From Thermobacillus sp. ZCTH02-B1 (GTDB lineage: Bacteria > Bacillota > Bacilli > Paenibacillales > Paenibacillaceae), in assembly GCF_002159085.1 (NCBI RefSeq), contig NZ_LZRU01000030.1, positions 117,589 through 181,588 of the forward strand: a stretch of DNA of 64,000 nt, given 5' to 3'. Under the pieces are notes generated by a model, which was not told the origin of the DNA, ran no database searches, and saw nothing but the letters and a program-made list of their open reading frames with translations. Below, in pieces: positions 44,624 to 55,488 of the stretch. Position 1 is the stretch's first letter. Every line of letters begins with the position of its first letter. The position numbers and the translations under genes are program-made.

Positions 44624-45937
44624 ATGGCGGGACATCCGTTGAAAATCGCGGTGATCGGCGGCGGTTCCTCCTATACGCCGGAACTCGTGGAAGGCTTCAT
44701 TCTGCGCCATGAGGAATTGCCGGTCGAAGAGCTCGTTCTGGTCGACGTGGAGGAAGGAAAGCACAAGCTGGAGATCGTCGGCGCGCTGGCGCAACGCATG
44801 ATCGAGAAGGCCGGCAAGCCGATCAAGGTGAAGCTGACGCTGGACCGCAGATCCGCGATCCGGGGCGCGGATTTCGTGCTCACGCAACTCCGGGTGGGGC
44901 TCCTGGACGCCCGCGCGAAGGACGAAGCGATCCCGCTCAGGCACGGATACATCGGGCAGGAGACGACCGGCGCCGGCGGGTTTGCGAAGGCGCTCCGGAC
45001 GATTCCGGTCATTCTCGACATCTGCCGGGATATCGAGGAGCTGGCGCCGGATGCCTTCCTGATCAATTTCACGAATCCGGCCGGCATCGTGACCGAAGCC
45101 GCGCTCAAGTATTCGAACGTCCGCACGATCGGCCTGTGCAATCTCCCGATCGGCACGAAGAAGCAGATCGCCCGCCTGTTCGAAGTCGAACCGGACGAGG
45201 TCGATCTGGAATGGACCGGCATCAATCATCTGAACTGGGTGACGCGCATCGCCGTGAGGGGGCGCGATGTGACGGACGAGCTGCTCCGGCGGGCGGCGGG
45301 CGCGCGGGGCCTGACGATGAAAAACATTCCCGACCTCGGTTGGGATGCCGATTTTCTCCGGTCCGTCGGCGCGCTTCCCTGCAGCTATCACCGTTATTAT
45401 TACATGAAGGATGAAATGTTGAAGAAGCAGCTCGAGGACTTCAGGCAAAACGGCACGCGCGCGGAGGTCGTGAAGAGGGTCGAAGCCGAGCTGTTCGAGC
45501 TGTACAAGGATCCGAATCTCGCGGTCAAGCCGCCGCAGCTGGAGCAAAGGGGCGGCGCATACTATTCGGAAGCCGCCGTCAATCTGATCGCGTCGATCGT
45601 GCGCAACCGGAAGGACATCCAGACCGTCAACGTGCGGAACGGCGGCGCGATCCGCTGCCTGCCGGACGACGCGGCGATCGAGGTGAATTGCGTGATCGAC
45701 GCGGCCGGCGCGCATCCGGTGCCGCCTTCGACGCCCGTCTCGCCGCAGATCCGCGGCCTGCTGCAGGTCGTGAAGGCGTACGAAGAGCTGACGGTGGAAG
45801 CGGCGGTGCACGGCGACCGGGACGCCGCGCTGCAGGCGCTCACGATTCATCCGCTGGTCGGATCGGCGGAAGCGGCGCGCATCCTGCTCGACGAGCTGCT
45901 GGAGGCGCACGCGGCCTATCTCCCCCAATTCAAATAG
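44624..45937 (+). CDS. 6-phospho-beta-glucosidase, GH4 family
   Basis: 437 residues. NAD-binding loop IAVIGGGSSYTPEL (8-21), the ITL..DRRSAIRGADFVL block, FTNPAGIVTEA, and the metal/substrate ligands Cys in GLCNLPIG and His in GINHLNWV. GH4 enzymes use NAD+ and Mn2+ in a redox-elimination mechanism on phosphorylated glycosides imported by PTS. The ATG follows GGAGGTGCGAC. Closest in style to LicH/CelF. A strong terminator follows. Confidence 0.93.
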   Translation: MAGHPLKIAVIGGGSSYTPELVEGFILRHEELPVEELVLVDVEEGKHKLEIVGALAQRMIEKAGKPIKVKLTLDRRSAIRGADFVLTQLRVGLLDARAKDEAIPLRHGYIGQETTGAGGFAKALRTIPVILDICRDIEELAPDAFLINFTNPAGIVTEAALKYSNVRTIGLCNLPIGTKKQIARLFEVEPDEVDLEWTGINHLNWVTRIAVRGRDVTDELLRRAAGARGLTMKNIPDLGWDADFLRSVGALPCSYHRYYYMKDEMLKKQLEDFRQNGTRAEVVKRVEAELFELYKDPNLAVKPPQLEQRGGAYYSEAAVNLIASIVRNRKDIQTVNVRNGGAIRCLPDDAAIEVNCVIDAAGAHPVPPSTPVSPQIRGLLQVVKAYEELTVEAAVHGDRDAALQALTIHPLVGSAEAARILLDELLEAHAAYLPQFK

Positions 45938-45947
45938 GCACAAGCAA

Positions 45948-45990
45948 GACGGCCCCGAACGCCGGAAGGCGTCCCGGGGCCGTCCTTTTT
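45948..45990 (+). terminator. Terminator of the GH4 gene
   Basis: Stem GACGGCCCCG / CGGGGCCGTC, then CTTTTT. The stem is likely also used from the other side, as metY ends nearby. Confidence 0.9.
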
Positions 45991-45999
45991 GTCGGGCCA

Positions 46000-47603
<1,604 letters not shown>

Positions 47604-48290
47604 ATGAGACGATTGACCATTCTTGGCCTAATCCTGACATTGGCGGCCGGTCTGTTCGCCGGACAAGCCTCCGCCGCGACGTACGAAACCAAGGTTCTCT
47701 ACGGCGTCAATCTCCGATCGGCCCCGAGCACCAGCGCTTCCATATATCGCATGCTGTCCAAGGGCGAAAGCATTCACGTGATCCAAAAAGTCAACGATTA
47801 CTGGCTGAAGGTGCAGACGAAGGACGGGAAGATCGGCTACATCAGCGCGAGCAGCAAATACACGGATTACATAGGCGGCAGCGCCGGTTCCGGCACCAAA
47901 GCCGCAACCGGATCCGCAATTGTCGCAACGGCAAAGTCGTACCTCGGCAAATTCACCTACAAATATGGCGCGGAGCCGTGGAACACGAACTACAAGTATT
48001 CCGACTGCTCGGCGTTCGTGCAGCTCGTCTTCAACCGGCACCACGGCTTCAAGCTGCCGCGGACCAGCGCCGCACAGGCGAAGCAGGGCAAATTCGTCTC
48101 CAAGTCCAGCCTCAAGCCCGGCGACCTCGTCTTCTTCGACACGAACGGCAACGGCAGCGTCAACCACGTCGGCATCTATATCGGCGGAGGCGATTTCATC
48201 CACTGCTCCCCGGCCAACAAGGTCGGCATCAACACGCTGAATTCCGGCTACTGGAAGACAAAATACAAAACGGCGCGCCGTGTGCTGTAA
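47604..48290 (+). CDS. Secreted SH3 / NlpC-P60 peptidoglycan hydrolase
   Basis: 228 residues. Signal peptide to about residue 24 (AGQASA), a bacterial SH3 domain (30-85, LYGVNLRSAPSTSASIYRML...), a Gly/Ser linker, and an NlpC/P60 domain (105-228) with catalytic Cys135 (YSDCSAFVQ), His188 (VNHVGIYIG) and a third polar residue at His200. It cleaves peptide stems of peptidoglycan, usually the D-Glu-mDAP bond. ATG after AAAGGAGGAG. Confidence 0.94.
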   Translation: MRRLTILGLILTLAAGLFAGQASAATYETKVLYGVNLRSAPSTSASIYRMLSKGESIHVIQKVNDYWLKVQTKDGKIGYISASSKYTDYIGGSAGSGTKAATGSAIVATAKSYLGKFTYKYGAEPWNTNYKYSDCSAFVQLVFNRHHGFKLPRTSAAQAKQGKFVSKSSLKPGDLVFFDTNGNGSVNHVGIYIGGGDFIHCSPANKVGINTLNSGYWKTKYKTARRVL

Positions 48291-48402
48291 AACAAAGGCG
48301 AGGAGGCATACGGAGCCCAAGGCAGACAGGACCCGTCGGGGAATCCCCGAACGGGTCCTGTGCATGGCGGAAATACATCCCGATCCGCGGCGCCCGTGCA
48401 CG

Positions 48403-49503
48403 TTACATTCGGACGATGTGTCCGACCGGTTCCCGTGTCTCCGGATCGAACAGGATCGTGAGCGGGCCGAGCAGCGCGTCCCGGTCCGTCCGGTACGTTA
48501 CGGCCACCAGTTTGCCGCCCCGCGCGCGGATGTCCTCGAGCTGCCGCTCCTTGCCCTCGAGCGGAACGACGGCCGCGTCCGCCGCGTCGACGTACTCGAC
48601 CAGCGCCTCGTCCTTCGGCGTAACCAGATGCGCCTTGTCCTCATCCGACAGCAGATCCCAGGCGAGCTCGCGGTACTCCCGTTCCTCCGCCGGAGCGGGC
48701 CACGTGCGCTGATCGTCGATCTCGATCAAATGCGCACGGCTTTGCGGCGGCAGGCTCTTCGTGACTTCCGGCCCGTAGTAGGCGCGCACGACCATGCCGG
48801 ACGCGAGCCGTTCCGCGTCCACCGGCTGCTTGTCGGAGCGGATGATCAGCGTGTCCGGGCCTGCGTGGAGCACCAGTTTGACATCGCCGTCCGCTTCATC
48901 GGCCAGTTCGATCCGGAAGCCATCCTCCGTCCGCTCGACCGAACGGACGACCTGCTTCGCGGTCAGATGCTGCCGCACGACCCGGATGGACGCCGCGTGC
49001 GACTGGCCGGGCCAGGTCATGATCATCATCGGACCGTATTCCGCCTCGATGGCCATTCCCGGCGCCAGATCCTCCGCCCCGAGCGGCTCGCCGTCCGCGC
49101 CGGTGATCACCGTCTCTCCGTCCGCGTACAGGATGAGCCATTGCCCGGCGCCGATCGTCTCGATCCGCCAGCGGTCGCCGTCCCGCTCGACGGAGGCGAT
49201 GTAGCCCTCGACGGTCATGTATGCCTCCTCTTCATCTTCATCCGGCTTCGAGAACTCGAGCCGGTCGTTCGACCAGACCACCTCGTATCCCGCCGCTTCC
49301 GCAAAGCCGCGGGCGGGCAGATAGGCCCGGCCGTCGATGATGACCGGTGTCAGGTCGGTATCGGCGCCGTTGACGACGACCGTGATGTCGGGTCGGAGCC
49401 ACCCGCTGATCTTCTCCCCGATGCCTTCCGCGCCGGCCGAAGCCGTTGCGACGATTGCGCCGGCCGCCGTCACGACCGCCAGCCATTTCCGGTATTTTCG
49501 CAT
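48403..49503 (-). CDS. Secreted stalk-domain protein
   Basis: 366 residues from the ATG at 49503. Signal peptide (WLAVVTAAGAIVATASAGA), then a copper-amine-oxidase N-terminal-like stalk domain (VIIDGRAYLPARGFAEAAGYEVVW, about 50-95), an acidic bend, and a long beta-rich part of unknown function. No catalytic residues. Surface-exposed role inferred. The upstream 16-bp palindrome at 49532-49547 may be a regulator site. Confidence 0.75.
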   Translation of the reverse strand: MRKYRKWLAVVTAAGAIVATASAGAEGIGEKISGWLRPDITVVVNGADTDLTPVIIDGRAYLPARGFAEAAGYEVVWSNDRLEFSKPDEDEEEAYMTVEGYIASVERDGDRWRIETIGAGQWLILYADGETVITGADGEPLGAEDLAPGMAIEAEYGPMMIMTWPGQSHAASIRVVRQHLTAKQVVRSVERTEDGFRIELADEADGDVKLVLHAGPDTLIIRSDKQPVDAERLASGMVVRAYYGPEVTKSLPPQSRAHLIEIDDQRTWPAPAEEREYRELAWDLLSDEDKAHLVTPKDEALVEYVDAADAAVVPLEGKERQLEDIRARGGKLVAVTYRTDRDALLGPLTILFDPETREPVGHIVRM

Positions 49504-49531
49504 GGTTCCCACCGCTCCTTCCGTGTAGTGC

Positions 49532-49547
49532 TGCAATTGCAATTGCA
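49532..49547. promoter_or_regulatory. 16-bp perfect palindrome upstream of the stalk-domain gene
   Basis: TGCAATTGCAATTGCA is its own reverse complement and also contains two overlapping TGCAATTGCA units. It lies 28 bp before the ATG, close to where a transcription start would be. Confidence 0.55.
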
Positions 49548-49651
49548 CCTCTACAGACGGTCGGATCCCCGGAAATGTTCCAGCAGGACGACCGAAAGAT
49601 GCCTGCGCGCGGACCCGTCCGGCCGCCGGCGCGGGTGGCGGGGAAGACGGA

Positions 49652-50956
49652 TCAGCGGCTCTTGAGCAGCGCCAGCTCCTGCCTGAGCGCGAATTCTTCC
49701 GGCGTGATGGCCCCGCCGAACAGCGCCTGTACGAGCGTGTAATGCTCCTCGGCCGCGACCGGCTTCATCTGGACATCCGCGTACAGCGTCACCTTGTTCG
49801 CCGTGCGCAGCTCCTTCAACAGTTCGGTGTACATCTTCGGAAGATGGACGGTGCCCGTATCCACCTTCGTCGCCGGTATGATGCCCGCGTCCGCGACGGC
49901 GTGCTCGCCCCACTTTTTGACGAAATAGGCGACGAACTTCTTGGCTTCTTCCTTGACCTTCGAGTTCTCCGCCACGAACAGGCCGACGCCGGGGCCGCCG
50001 ATCCAGTTGTTGAGCCGTCCCTCGCCGCCTTCGACGAGCGGGAACGGGAAAAAGCCGATCCTGTCCTTGAACGATTCCGGCACGTCCGGATTCGTCGTGT
50101 AATTCGGCACTTCCCATGTGCCGATCGCGTACATGGCCGCCCGCTCGGCCATGAACCTCGCCTTCGCCTCCTCGTTGGACATGCCGATGAACCCGTTCGG
50201 AAAGGCGTTCAGTCCGACCAGCTCCTGCGTGAGCCGCGCCGCCTCGATGATCCGCGGATCGTTGAACCGGGCCGTCTCGATCGCCTGGTCGAGCAGATCC
50301 GCGCCGCCGACGCGGTCGACGAGATACATGAACCAGAACGACAGCGTCCATGCATCCTTGCCGCCCAGCGAAATCGGCGTCTCGCCGGCTTCCCGCAGAC
50401 GCACGATGATGTCCTTCAGCTCTTCGAACGTCTCCGGCGGCCTGAGGCGGTGGCGCGCGAAGATGGCCTTGTTGTAGAAAATCGGGACGATGTTGAGCTC
50501 GACCGGAAGCGCATAGGTTTTGCCGTTCTTCATGTACGCCTCCGTCGTGCCGGCGACGAACCGGTCTCTCAGCTCGCCCTCCAGCAGGTCGTCCAGCGGC
50601 GTGAACAGGCCGCCCTCCACATACGGATCGAGAAAACCGGCCGCCCACGAGAATCCGACATCCGGCAGCGCGTTCGACGCGGACAGCACCTTCAGCCTGT
50701 CCTTGTACAGCTCGTTCTCGAGCGCCTCCGTGGTGATCGTGACTTCCGGATGCTCCCGCATGTACTCCTCGACGATGCGCTCCACCAGCTTGTTCTGCAG
50801 GGAATCGTTGTCCGGCCACGGCGACATCAGCCGGATCATCACGTTCTCGGCCGCCGTCTGCGTCCCCTCCCGCGGCCCGATGCCCGCGCCGCAGGCCGTG
50901 AGGCACAAAACGGCGGCCGCCATGACCGCTGCCGCCACCGGGATGCGGATTCTCAC
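49652..50956 (-). CDS. Extracellular solute-binding lipoprotein (orphan)
   Basis: 434 residues from a GTG after GGGGGG. Lipoprotein signal with LTAC lipobox; family 1 sugar-binding features (IRLMSPWPDNDSLQNKLVERIVEEY at the start, NALPDVGFSW, VELNIVPIFYNKAIF). No permeases are nearby, but it follows a YesM/YesN pair on the same strand. It may feed a transporter elsewhere or act as the extracellular sensor for the kinase (inference). Confidence 0.9.
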   Translation of the reverse strand: MRIRIPVAAAVMAAAVLCLTACGAGIGPREGTQTAAENVMIRLMSPWPDNDSLQNKLVERIVEEYMREHPEVTITTEALENELYKDRLKVLSASNALPDVGFSWAAGFLDPYVEGGLFTPLDDLLEGELRDRFVAGTTEAYMKNGKTYALPVELNIVPIFYNKAIFARHRLRPPETFEELKDIIVRLREAGETPISLGGKDAWTLSFWFMYLVDRVGGADLLDQAIETARFNDPRIIEAARLTQELVGLNAFPNGFIGMSNEEAKARFMAERAAMYAIGTWEVPNYTTNPDVPESFKDRIGFFPFPLVEGGEGRLNNWIGGPGVGLFVAENSKVKEEAKKFVAYFVKKWGEHAVADAGIIPATKVDTGTVHLPKMYTELLKELRTANKVTLYADVQMKPVAAEEHYTLVQALFGGAITPEEFALRQELALLKSR

Positions 50957-50986
50957 GCGAGCCCCCCCCATTTCGTCCGGAAGGTT

Positions 50987-51766
50987 TCAGGAACCCTGAT
51001 TCCGGTAATCGCCCGGGCTGCTGCCTTCGTATTGCCGGAACATCTTCGCGAAATGCTTCGCCGACTGGTAGCCGACGCGCTCGGCGATCTCCGCGACCGT
51101 GAGCTTCGTGCGCAGCAGCATCTCCTTCGCACGCTGCAGCCGCCGGCGCGTGACGTATTCGCTGAACGTCATGCCCATCTCGTCCTTGAACAGCACGCTG
51201 AAATAGCTCGGGTTCAGGTGGACGCGGCTTGCGGCGTCGCGCATCGTGAACGGCTGGTCGAGGTGGCTGTCGATGTACGCGAGCGCCTCCCGCACCGGCT
51301 CGCTGAGCGGCTTGCCGGTATCGCCGCTCCGCAGCAGTTCCGGATCGACCACCTTCTCCATCATGCCGATGCGCGCCCGCTCCTCGGCTTGGGCGAGCGC
51401 CCGCTCGACGGCGGCGATCAGCTTGTCCCGCCCGATCGGCTTGAGCAGGTAATCGACGACGCCGAGCTGGATCGCGCGCTGGGCGAACTCGAATTCCGCA
51501 TAACCCGAGATCAGGATGATCGCCGGCCGATCCTCCTCCGGCATCGATTTCAGCGCGCCGGCGAGCTGCAGGCCGCTGATCTCCGGCATCTTGATGTCGG
51601 TGATCAGCAGCCGCACCCGCTCGCGCTCCAGAATGCCGAGCGCCTCCCGCCCGTCCGCCGCCGACCGGATCACGTAGCGGTCCCCGTTCCAGGCCTCCAG
51701 CATCCGGGCCAGCCCGATGCGCGTCCGCGGCTCGTCATCCACGATCAGGATGGTATGCCGGTTCAT
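50987..51766 (-). CDS. Response regulator with AraC-type DNA-binding domain (YesN type)
   Basis: 259 residues. Receiver domain with DDEPRTR at 10-16 and phospho-acceptor Asp57 (LLITDIKMPE), then two AraC helix-turn-helix units (FTMRDAASRVHLNPSYFSVLFKDEMGMTFSEYVTRRRL and VAEIAERVGYQSAKHFAKMFRQYEGSSPGDYR). ATG nine bases after GGAGG. It overlaps the 3' end of the YesM-type kinase by 32 bp, so the two are co-translated. The neighbouring binding-protein gene is its probable target. Confidence 0.95.
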   Translation of the reverse strand: MNRHTILIVDDEPRTRIGLARMLEAWNGDRYVIRSAADGREALGILERERVRLLITDIKMPEISGLQLAGALKSMPEEDRPAIILISGYAEFEFAQRAIQLGVVDYLLKPIGRDKLIAAVERALAQAEERARIGMMEKVVDPELLRSGDTGKPLSEPVREALAYIDSHLDQPFTMRDAASRVHLNPSYFSVLFKDEMGMTFSEYVTRRRLQRAKEMLLRTKLTVAEIAERVGYQSAKHFAKMFRQYEGSSPGDYRNQGS

Positions 51767-53624
51767 GTTCCACAACCTCCGTCCGGATCGGTATCGTCAA
51801 GGTGACGGTCGTCCCCTCACCCTTCCGGCTCTCGATGGCGAGCAGATTCAGGTTCGCCGCGTCATCGCCGAAGTAAAGCCGCAATCGCTGATGCACGTTG
51901 GCGATGCCGTACCCCGATGCCGTCTTGCGTTCGAGACCCGTTCCGCTCTCTTCGAGGGCTTCGCGGATTTTCCGGAGCGTCTCCCCGTCCATGCCGGCCC
52001 CGTCGTCTTCCACGATGACCCGGAAACAGTCCGGCTGCGGCGACCGCTTCACCGTTACCGTCACGAGACCCGAGCCGAGCTTGTTCTCGATGCCGTGCTG
52101 GATCGCGTTTTCCACCAGCGGCTGGATGATCAGCTTCGGCAGCAGCAGGCGATGGTTGTCCACTTCCGAATGAATGCTCCATTTCAGCCGATCGCCGAAG
52201 CGCATGCCCATGATGAGCAGATAGCGCCGGACCTGCTCGAGCTCCTCGGCCAGCGTCACCCATTCTTCCCGGTTCAGCCCCGAGATGGTGTAGCGGAACA
52301 GTTCGGAGAGCGCCACGACGTACTCGGCGAGTTCGTCCTCGTTTTTCTCGATCAGCGACCAGTACAGGGCCTCCAGCGTGTTGTACAGGAAATGCGGATG
52401 GATCTGCGCTTGCAGCGCTTTCAACTCGGCCCGGTTCTGCATGATCTCCTTCTCGTAGACGAGGCGGATCAGCCTCTTCATGTGGTCGACCATCTGGTTG
52501 TAGGTATGGACGAGTTCGCCGATTTCGGCCGTCGCCGACATGTGCTCCGCGGGTTTCAGCTCGCCGAACCGGGCGCTGCGCATCGATTTGATCAGCCGGA
52601 GGATCGGCCGCGTGATCGCGGTCGACAGCAGGAACGAAAGGATGATGAACAGGACCGAGCCGACGGCCGCCGATACGAGCACGGCCGCCCGAAGAACGAA
52701 GATCCCCCTCGTGATCGCCTCGACGGGCGTCAGGATGAGCAGCGTCCAGCCGGCGATTTCCGACTGCTGCTTGACGAGCACGTAGCTTCGGCCGTCCAGC
52801 TCCACGTTCCGGTCCTCCGCAGCCATCAGGCTGCCGGAATCGACGCCGGACAGCCCGTTCTCCGTATTCGACGCGATCAGCCGGCCGTCCCGGTCGAAGA
52901 GCAGCGTGACGGCGCCGACGCCCATGTCCTCGCCGAGGCTGTCCAGCCGGAACACCTGGCGGTCGATCCGCACGACGAGGTAGCCCGCCGGCGCAAACGA
53001 GCGCTGGATCAACTGAATCTGCCGGATCGCGAGCACTTCCTCCTCGTTGGTCGGCGACAGGCCGATCCAGTACATGCTGCCCTTGAGCGCGTGGGCTTTC
53101 ACGATGTACTCGCCCCCGACCGCCTCTCCGCCGATCGCGTCGAACAGCTCGTCGCCGCCCAGCGGAAACAGCCGGTCGCCTTCGCTCGTGTAGAGCTCGA
53201 CCGAGCGGATGCCGCTGCCGTAGATCATCACCCGGTCCACGATCGGCTGCAGCGCCTGCCGGTCCAGGAAGGACGGGAATCCCCCGTCTTCCACGGCCTC
53301 GAGCAGGTTCTGGACGTACGCGTCCGTCGCCGCCTGGAGCGTCAGGGAATCGATCTGCTTCAATGTCGCTTCCAGCCGGCCGTTCCCCTGTACGGCGGCC
53401 TGGCGGATGAGCGTCTCCGCGTTCTGTTCGAGCAGCCTCGACGCGGATTCGTAGGTGTAGAATCCGACAAGGGCCAGGGTAAGGAACATGACGGACAGAA
53501 AACCGGCGAGCATCTGGCCGCGCAGCGTATGCAGGCGAAGCAGGAGGCCGGTTCTGACGAAGATGTTCCTCAGTCCCCGCGCGGTCCGCGCGAATTGCCG
53601 TCGCAAAGGCCCACCGCCTTTCAT
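51735..53624 (-). CDS. YesM-type sensor histidine kinase
   Basis: About 629 residues. Two membrane helices (40-60 and about 310-330) bracket an extracellular sensing domain; a HAMP domain follows, then His_kinase with the phospho-acceptor His in QIHPHFLYNTLE and an HATPase domain (PLVENAIQHGIENKLG, DDGAGM, GYGIANVHQRL). It senses an extracellular carbohydrate cue and phosphorylates the YesN regulator. Start assigned to ATG after AGGGGCTGC; other starts within 20 codons are possible. Confidence 0.94.
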   Translation of the reverse strand: MKGGGPLRRQFARTARGLRNIFVRTGLLLRLHTLRGQMLAGFLSVMFLTLALVGFYTYESASRLLEQNAETLIRQAAVQGNGRLEATLKQIDSLTLQAATDAYVQNLLEAVEDGGFPSFLDRQALQPIVDRVMIYGSGIRSVELYTSEGDRLFPLGGDELFDAIGGEAVGGEYIVKAHALKGSMYWIGLSPTNEEEVLAIRQIQLIQRSFAPAGYLVVRIDRQVFRLDSLGEDMGVGAVTLLFDRDGRLIASNTENGLSGVDSGSLMAAEDRNVELDGRSYVLVKQQSEIAGWTLLILTPVEAITRGIFVLRAAVLVSAAVGSVLFIILSFLLSTAITRPILRLIKSMRSARFGELKPAEHMSATAEIGELVHTYNQMVDHMKRLIRLVYEKEIMQNRAELKALQAQIHPHFLYNTLEALYWSLIEKNEDELAEYVVALSELFRYTISGLNREEWVTLAEELEQVRRYLLIMGMRFGDRLKWSIHSEVDNHRLLLPKLIIQPLVENAIQHGIENKLGSGLVTVTVKRSPQPDCFRVIVEDDGAGMDGETLRKIREALEESGTGLERKTASGYGIANVHQRLRLYFGDDAANLNLLAIESRKGEGTTVTLTIPIRTEVVEHEPAYHPDRG

Positions 53625-53749
53625 GCAGCCCCTGATCGGCATGTGTCAAACCGTGTCTGATTGCGGTCCGGAAAACCATTCCAATGGGCGCAAACCGGAC
53701 CGGTCACTTTCGATTTTAGCTCATGTCGGCAAAATCCAAAACTCCCTGA

Positions 53750-53786
53750 CAAAAATTCCCCGTGCCGCAGACAAGACGACACGGGG
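53750..53786 (-). terminator. Terminator after the FAD protein gene
   Basis: CCCCGTG (53758-53764) pairs with CACGGGG (53780-53786), followed by AATTTTTG on the minus strand. Confidence 0.75.
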
Positions 53787-53818
53787 ATGCAGGCATTTCC
53801 GTTTTTCATTCGATCCGT

Positions 53819-55249
53819 TCATTCGTCTTCCATCATGCCGGTGAACTCCGGCTCGTCATACGCATAATATCGACCGAGAATCGCCTCGCGTTCATCGAGG
53901 AACAGCTCGTCCGCGATCGCCGAGACGATGCGCGGGATGCCGTACTTCATGCCCGACAGCGCGGAGGCGGTGACGCCGTTGCTGACCAGCGCGCCGTAGT
54001 TGAACGCGAAAATGCCGCGCAGCTTCTCCCGCCCCTCCTCGTCGCGGGACAAGAACGAATAGCCCGGCGTCATGTACGGATGCCGGTCGAGCATCGGGTC
54101 GGCGAGATCCTCCGGGGCCCGGTAGACGTCTCCCCACCGCAGGATGTGCGGCTCCACCAGCCTGAGCTCCGGCCGGAGCGCCGGATCGCTGACGAGCCCC
54201 GTGCAGACGATGAGATAGTCGACACGGAACCGTCCCTTGGGCGTCTCGAGCTCGACGCCTCCTTCCGCTTCCCGCACGCCGGCGAGCGGCGCGCCGAGAT
54301 GGAGACGGAAACCCGGATAGGCGGCCGCCCGGGCGAACGTGTCGTTCGTCGGCGGCTGGTTGTGCCGGAAGAAATGCTTCATCACCGCGTATTTGTCCGC
54401 GTCCGGCAGCGCGGCGTGGCGGCCGATCATGCCGGACCGCTCCATCTGCCGGATCGGATTGACGCGCGGCAGCCGCCCGCGCCGCACGAACACGTGCACC
54501 TCGGCCGCGCCCTCGGCCAGCGCGTGCTGCGCGTTGTCGAACGCCGAGGCGCCGCCGCCGATGATTCCGATCCGCCGGCCGCGCAGCGCGGCGAAATCGA
54601 TCCTTTCGGACGAATGCGCGTACAGCCGCTTCGGCAGCGACTCGCGGATCATCGCCGGCACGTGCCATTCGCCGCCGCCCTGGATGCCGGTCGCGAGCAC
54701 GACCTTGCGCGCCGTCAGCGTCTTCGCCGGCGCGCCCGGCCCTTCGAGATGGAGCCGGTGCAGGCCGCCGCCGAGCGGCTCGATCAAATCAAGCCGCGTC
54801 TCGTTCACGACGGGCAGGTCCAGCACGCGGCGGAACCAGCGCAGGTAGGCCATCCAGTCGGCCCGCGGGATTTTGTCCAGCTTCTCCCACGCCTCGGGAC
54901 CGGCCTGCGCCTCCAGCCAGGCGCGGAACGTCAGCGACGGCACGCCGAGGTCGATCGACGTCAGATGCTTCGGCGTCCTGAGCGTCACCATCCGGGCGTA
55001 GGTGACCCACGGCCCTTCGAGGCCCTCCGGATTCTCGTCGATCACGAGGATGTTCGTGATCCGTTCCCGGAGCAGGCCGAAGGCGATGCCGAGGCCGCAC
55101 TGACCGCCGCCGACGATGACCACGTCCAGGACGCGTTCGCCGTCATGCTCCCGGTGCGGCACCCATTCCGGCCCGCCGTATTCGAGCCATTCGAGCTCCC
55201 GCTTCACCTGCTCCTCCAGCGCCTGAAGACCCATGACCATGACCGCCAC
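53819..55249 (-). CDS. FAD/NAD(P)-binding monooxygenase-like protein
   Basis: 476 residues. Two Rossmann motifs: VVIVGGGQCGLGIA (about 43-56) for FAD and IGIIGGGASAFDNAQHA (about 225) for NADPH. The blocks PWVTYARMVTLRTPKHLTSIDLG and ATGIQGGGEWHVP resemble flavin monooxygenases and ornithine/lysine N-hydroxylases. Reaction not determined. GTG start; ATG at 55240 or 55234 is also possible. Single gene, terminator after it. Confidence 0.88.
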   Translation of the reverse strand: MAVMVMGLQALEEQVKRELEWLEYGGPEWVPHREHDGERVLDVVIVGGGQCGLGIAFGLLRERITNILVIDENPEGLEGPWVTYARMVTLRTPKHLTSIDLGVPSLTFRAWLEAQAGPEAWEKLDKIPRADWMAYLRWFRRVLDLPVVNETRLDLIEPLGGGLHRLHLEGPGAPAKTLTARKVVLATGIQGGGEWHVPAMIRESLPKRLYAHSSERIDFAALRGRRIGIIGGGASAFDNAQHALAEGAAEVHVFVRRGRLPRVNPIRQMERSGMIGRHAALPDADKYAVMKHFFRHNQPPTNDTFARAAAYPGFRLHLGAPLAGVREAEGGVELETPKGRFRVDYLIVCTGLVSDPALRPELRLVEPHILRWGDVYRAPEDLADPMLDRHPYMTPGYSFLSRDEEGREKLRGIFAFNYGALVSNGVTASALSGMKYGIPRIVSAIADELFLDEREAILGRYYAYDEPEFTGMMEDE

Positions 55250-55488
55250 CGTCCGTTTCTCTCCGCCGCATGGGAAGGGCGTACTTCGCCCGACATGCTC
55301 CCATCCTACCCGCCGCGCGGCCGGATTGACAACGCCGCTGCGGCGGGTTTGGCGCGGAGCTCAAGAAGCGGCCCGGCGGTTGGTCATCGTGCACATGCAT
55401 GCGGAGTTCCCGCGGCTTCCCGGGAGGTTCCCGCCCGGGTGGCGGTTCCGCGCGCCCGTGCCCCCGCTTTCTCCGTCAATACGTCGTG

